Assembly (NCBI RefSeq): GCF_904846055.1
Contig: NZ_CAJGYV010000001.1
Span: forward strand, 2,294,001-2,358,000
Reading direction: 5' to 3'
Origin: Psychrobacter ciconiae
GTDB taxonomy: Bacteria; Pseudomonadota; Gammaproteobacteria; Pseudomonadales; Moraxellaceae
DNA length: 64,000 bases
Below are positions 62,175 to 64,000 of the stretch, one piece after another. The notes under the pieces are model-generated. The model was not told the origin of the DNA. It saw only the letters and a program-made list of their open reading frames with translations, and made no database searches. The position numbers and the translations under genes were made by a program. Each line of letters begins with the position of its first letter. Position 1 is the stretch's first letter.

Positions 62175-63968
62175 TTAAAATGCAAACTGCTCAACATCCA
62201 TGCTCATAAACGGCTCAACGCCGGTGGCAATTCGCTGAACGTAAGTGGTGCTTCGTGGCAAGAGTTTGGCAAAATAAAACTGCGCGGTTTTGATTTTGGC
62301 ATCATAAAACGCCGCTTCCTCTGAGCCATTATCAATCGCTGTTTGCGCAACCAAAGCCATTCGTGCCCAAAGGTAGGCGAGGGTCACATAACCGCTAAAG
62401 TACAGATAATCAACTGCCGCACCGCCAACCGCATCAGGGTTTTCGGTCGCCTGCATGCCGATACGGGTGGTCAATTCGCCCCATTCTTTCACGTGTTTGG
62501 CAAGTGGGCGCACAAATTGCCCCATCGCGTCATTGTCCCAGTTATCCTCACAAAACTTTTGGATAATTTGCACAAAGTTAGCAAGCAGTTTGCCTTGTGA
62601 GCCAAGCACTTTTCGACCGAGTAAATCAAGCGCTTGGATTTCGGTTGTGCCCTCGTAAAGACAGGCAATTCGGGTATCGCGGACGTTTTGCTCCATGCCC
62701 CATTCACTGATATAGCCGTGACCGCCATAGACTTGAACACCGTGATTTGCCGCCTCAAAGCCAGTTTCGGTCAAAAACGCTTTGGCAATGGGCGTAAGTA
62801 ACGACAGCATTTGGTCGGCAAATTCATGCGCCTCGCCTTCGCCTTTAGCCACCGTATCAGCAAAGTGCGATAAATAATAAACAAGGGCGCGACCACCTTC
62901 AGCAAAGGCTTTTTCGGTCAAGAGCATATTGCGGACGGCAGGATGAACGATGATGGGGTCGGCGGCTTTGTCAGGAGCTTTTGCGCCCGATAAGGCGCGC
63001 ATGGCTAAACGGTCTTTTGCGTAGCTGAGTGAACCTTGAAAGGCAAATTCTGCCGCCGTTAACCCTTGAACTGCCGTTCCAATTCGGGCGACATTCATAA
63101 AGGTAAACATACACTGCAAGCCGCGATTTTCAGGACCAATCAAATAGCCGGTTGCGCCATCGAAGTTCATCACACAAGTGGCAGACGCTTTGATTCCCAT
63201 TTTGTGCTCGATTGAGCCGCAAGTGACGCGGTTAGGCGCGCCTAAACTGCCGTCATCGTTGATTAGCATTTTTGGAACGATAAAAAGAGAAATACCTTTG
63301 GTGCCTTTTGGCGCATTTGGCAAGCGGGCAAGGACGATATGAATGATATTGTCAGTTAAATCGTGCTCACCTGCGGAAATAAAAATCTTTTGCCCGGTGA
63401 TTTGATAGCTGCCATTATCGTTTGGTTCAGCTTTGGTTCGGATAATTCCTAAATCCGAGCCAGCTTGAGCTTCGGTTAAGCACATCGTTCCTGACCACTC
63501 ACCCGTGACCATTTTTTCCAAATAAGTGGCTTTTTGGGCATCCGTGCCATGATGCTCAATGGTTTGAATCGCGCCGTGTGACAGCCCAGGATACATCGAA
63601 AACGACCAGTTTGCCGTTCCCATCATCTCATTGATAACGGTTGATACAGAAAAAGGCAGGTTTTGACCGCCAAACGCTTCTTCAGCCGACAGCGCCGGAA
63701 AGCCAAGCTCGCAGTATTCTTTATAGGCATCTTTAAAACCTTTTGGAGTGGTGACCACGCCATTGTCAAAATGACAACCTTCAGCATCGCCGCTTTGGTT
63801 AAGCGGAGAGAGCTCATTTTCAGCAAAGCTTGCTGCCATCTCAAATAAGCTGTTCATCAATTCGCGGTCGGTTTCTTGATAAGCTGGCAGCGTTTGGTAA
63901 TGTGCCTCACTATCAAGAAGCTCATGCATCACAAATTGAATGTCGCGAAGGGGCGCTTTATATTGCAT
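62175..63968 (-). CDS. Acyl-CoA dehydrogenase (long type), paralogue
   Basis: This 597-residue protein has the same order of motifs as its neighbour: MCLTEAQAGSDLGIIRT, EHKMGIKASATCVMNFDG, and VYGGHGYISEWGMEQNVRDTRIACLYEGTTEIQ with the active-site Glu. The C-terminal helical domain is present. Chain-length preference cannot be read by eye, but differences around the acyl pocket (FMNVARI here against MMNYERV in the paralogue) may mark different substrates. The ATG at 63968 lies 32 bases from the window end, with AAGGA in the upstream bases. Confidence 0.93.
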   Translation of the reverse strand: MQYKAPLRDIQFVMHELLDSEAHYQTLPAYQETDRELMNSLFEMAASFAENELSPLNQSGDAEGCHFDNGVVTTPKGFKDAYKEYCELGFPALSAEEAFGGQNLPFSVSTVINEMMGTANWSFSMYPGLSHGAIQTIEHHGTDAQKATYLEKMVTGEWSGTMCLTEAQAGSDLGIIRTKAEPNDNGSYQITGQKIFISAGEHDLTDNIIHIVLARLPNAPKGTKGISLFIVPKMLINDDGSLGAPNRVTCGSIEHKMGIKASATCVMNFDGATGYLIGPENRGLQCMFTFMNVARIGTAVQGLTAAEFAFQGSLSYAKDRLAMRALSGAKAPDKAADPIIVHPAVRNMLLTEKAFAEGGRALVYYLSHFADTVAKGEGEAHEFADQMLSLLTPIAKAFLTETGFEAANHGVQVYGGHGYISEWGMEQNVRDTRIACLYEGTTEIQALDLLGRKVLGSQGKLLANFVQIIQKFCEDNWDNDAMGQFVRPLAKHVKEWGELTTRIGMQATENPDAVGGAAVDYLYFSGYVTLAYLWARMALVAQTAIDNGSEEAAFYDAKIKTAQFYFAKLLPRSTTYVQRIATGVEPFMSMDVEQFAF

Positions 63969-64000
63969 AGAATATCCTTTTTTTAATCATCATTTTTTAA

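Noticed and set aside
1..64000. CRISPR array, tRNA, rRNA, prophage or complete transposon
   Set aside because: No regularly spaced repeats, tRNA-like cloverleaf boxes, phage structural genes or transposase frames were seen in the window.

Overview
This window is a stretch of ordinary chromosome from a gammaproteobacterium. It most resembles Moraxellaceae, probably Psychrobacter or a close relative. Pointers to that are an Hfq with a long Gly/Phe/Asn/Asp-rich tail, the tsaE-mutL-miaA-hfq order, a Gcr-type 'site-specific recombinase' membrane protein, two adjacent ~600-residue acyl-CoA dehydrogenases, and AT-rich intergenic regions between moderately GC-rich genes. The genus call is inference; no rRNA is present. 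I see no tRNA, rRNA, CRISPR array, prophage or intact insertion sequence.

Layout. 0-10 kb: pepN, a DAHP synthase, lpxB-rnhB, a DUF924 protein, and two genes of the carboxyspermidine/carboxynorspermidine route to spermidine (nspC plus a saccharopine-dehydrogenase-like gene with a TTG start). 10-16 kb is the most accessory part: an unrecognised 217-residue protein, a BetT-type choline/betaine transporter broken by a -1 frameshift, small lipoprotein and EamA/DUF606 membrane proteins, a PhzF-family gene also broken by a frameshift, a YnfA-family protein and a QueD-like enzyme. 16-26 kb: the tsaE-mutL-miaA-hfq block, then kdsD-kdsC-lptC-lptA-lptB (Kdo synthesis and LPS export) and radA.

26-33 kb is envelope-oriented: a short RlpA-like protein, an 880-base gene-poor AT-rich gap, an M15-type peptidase, lipoproteins, and an M16 peptidase pair (one catalytic, one without the zinc motif) preceded by a 43-residue lipoprotein. 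33-42 kb: ftsY, an O6-alkylguanine methyltransferase, YebC, a voltage-gated-type K+ channel with a C-terminal zinc ribbon, an ABC1 kinase, aroQ, a cold-shock gene with a long leader, an RhlB-type helicase, and two cbb3-oxidase/copper-related genes (a TauE/SafE-like protein with a His/Met-rich tail, and ccoS).

42-64 kb: what looks like the right end of an IS200/IS605 element, a DUF218 protein overlapping murB, a low-molecular-weight protein tyrosine phosphatase interrupted by an in-frame TAG, hslR, an Excalibur-domain protein, ilvA, arsC-arsB, rpiA, argF, alr, dnaB, pdxA-rsmA-apaH, the large Gcr-like membrane protein, and two acyl-CoA dehydrogenases, each followed by its own terminator.

No large undescribed system is evident. 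The best leads are the three interrupted genes, the IS605-type right end that could be a relic omega-RNA source, short genes missed by length cut-offs, the reduced MutL C-terminus, and the metal-binding tails on the TauE/SafE-like protein and the K+ channel. Coordinates and motifs were read by eye. Functions rest on recognised family motifs, not on database searches.
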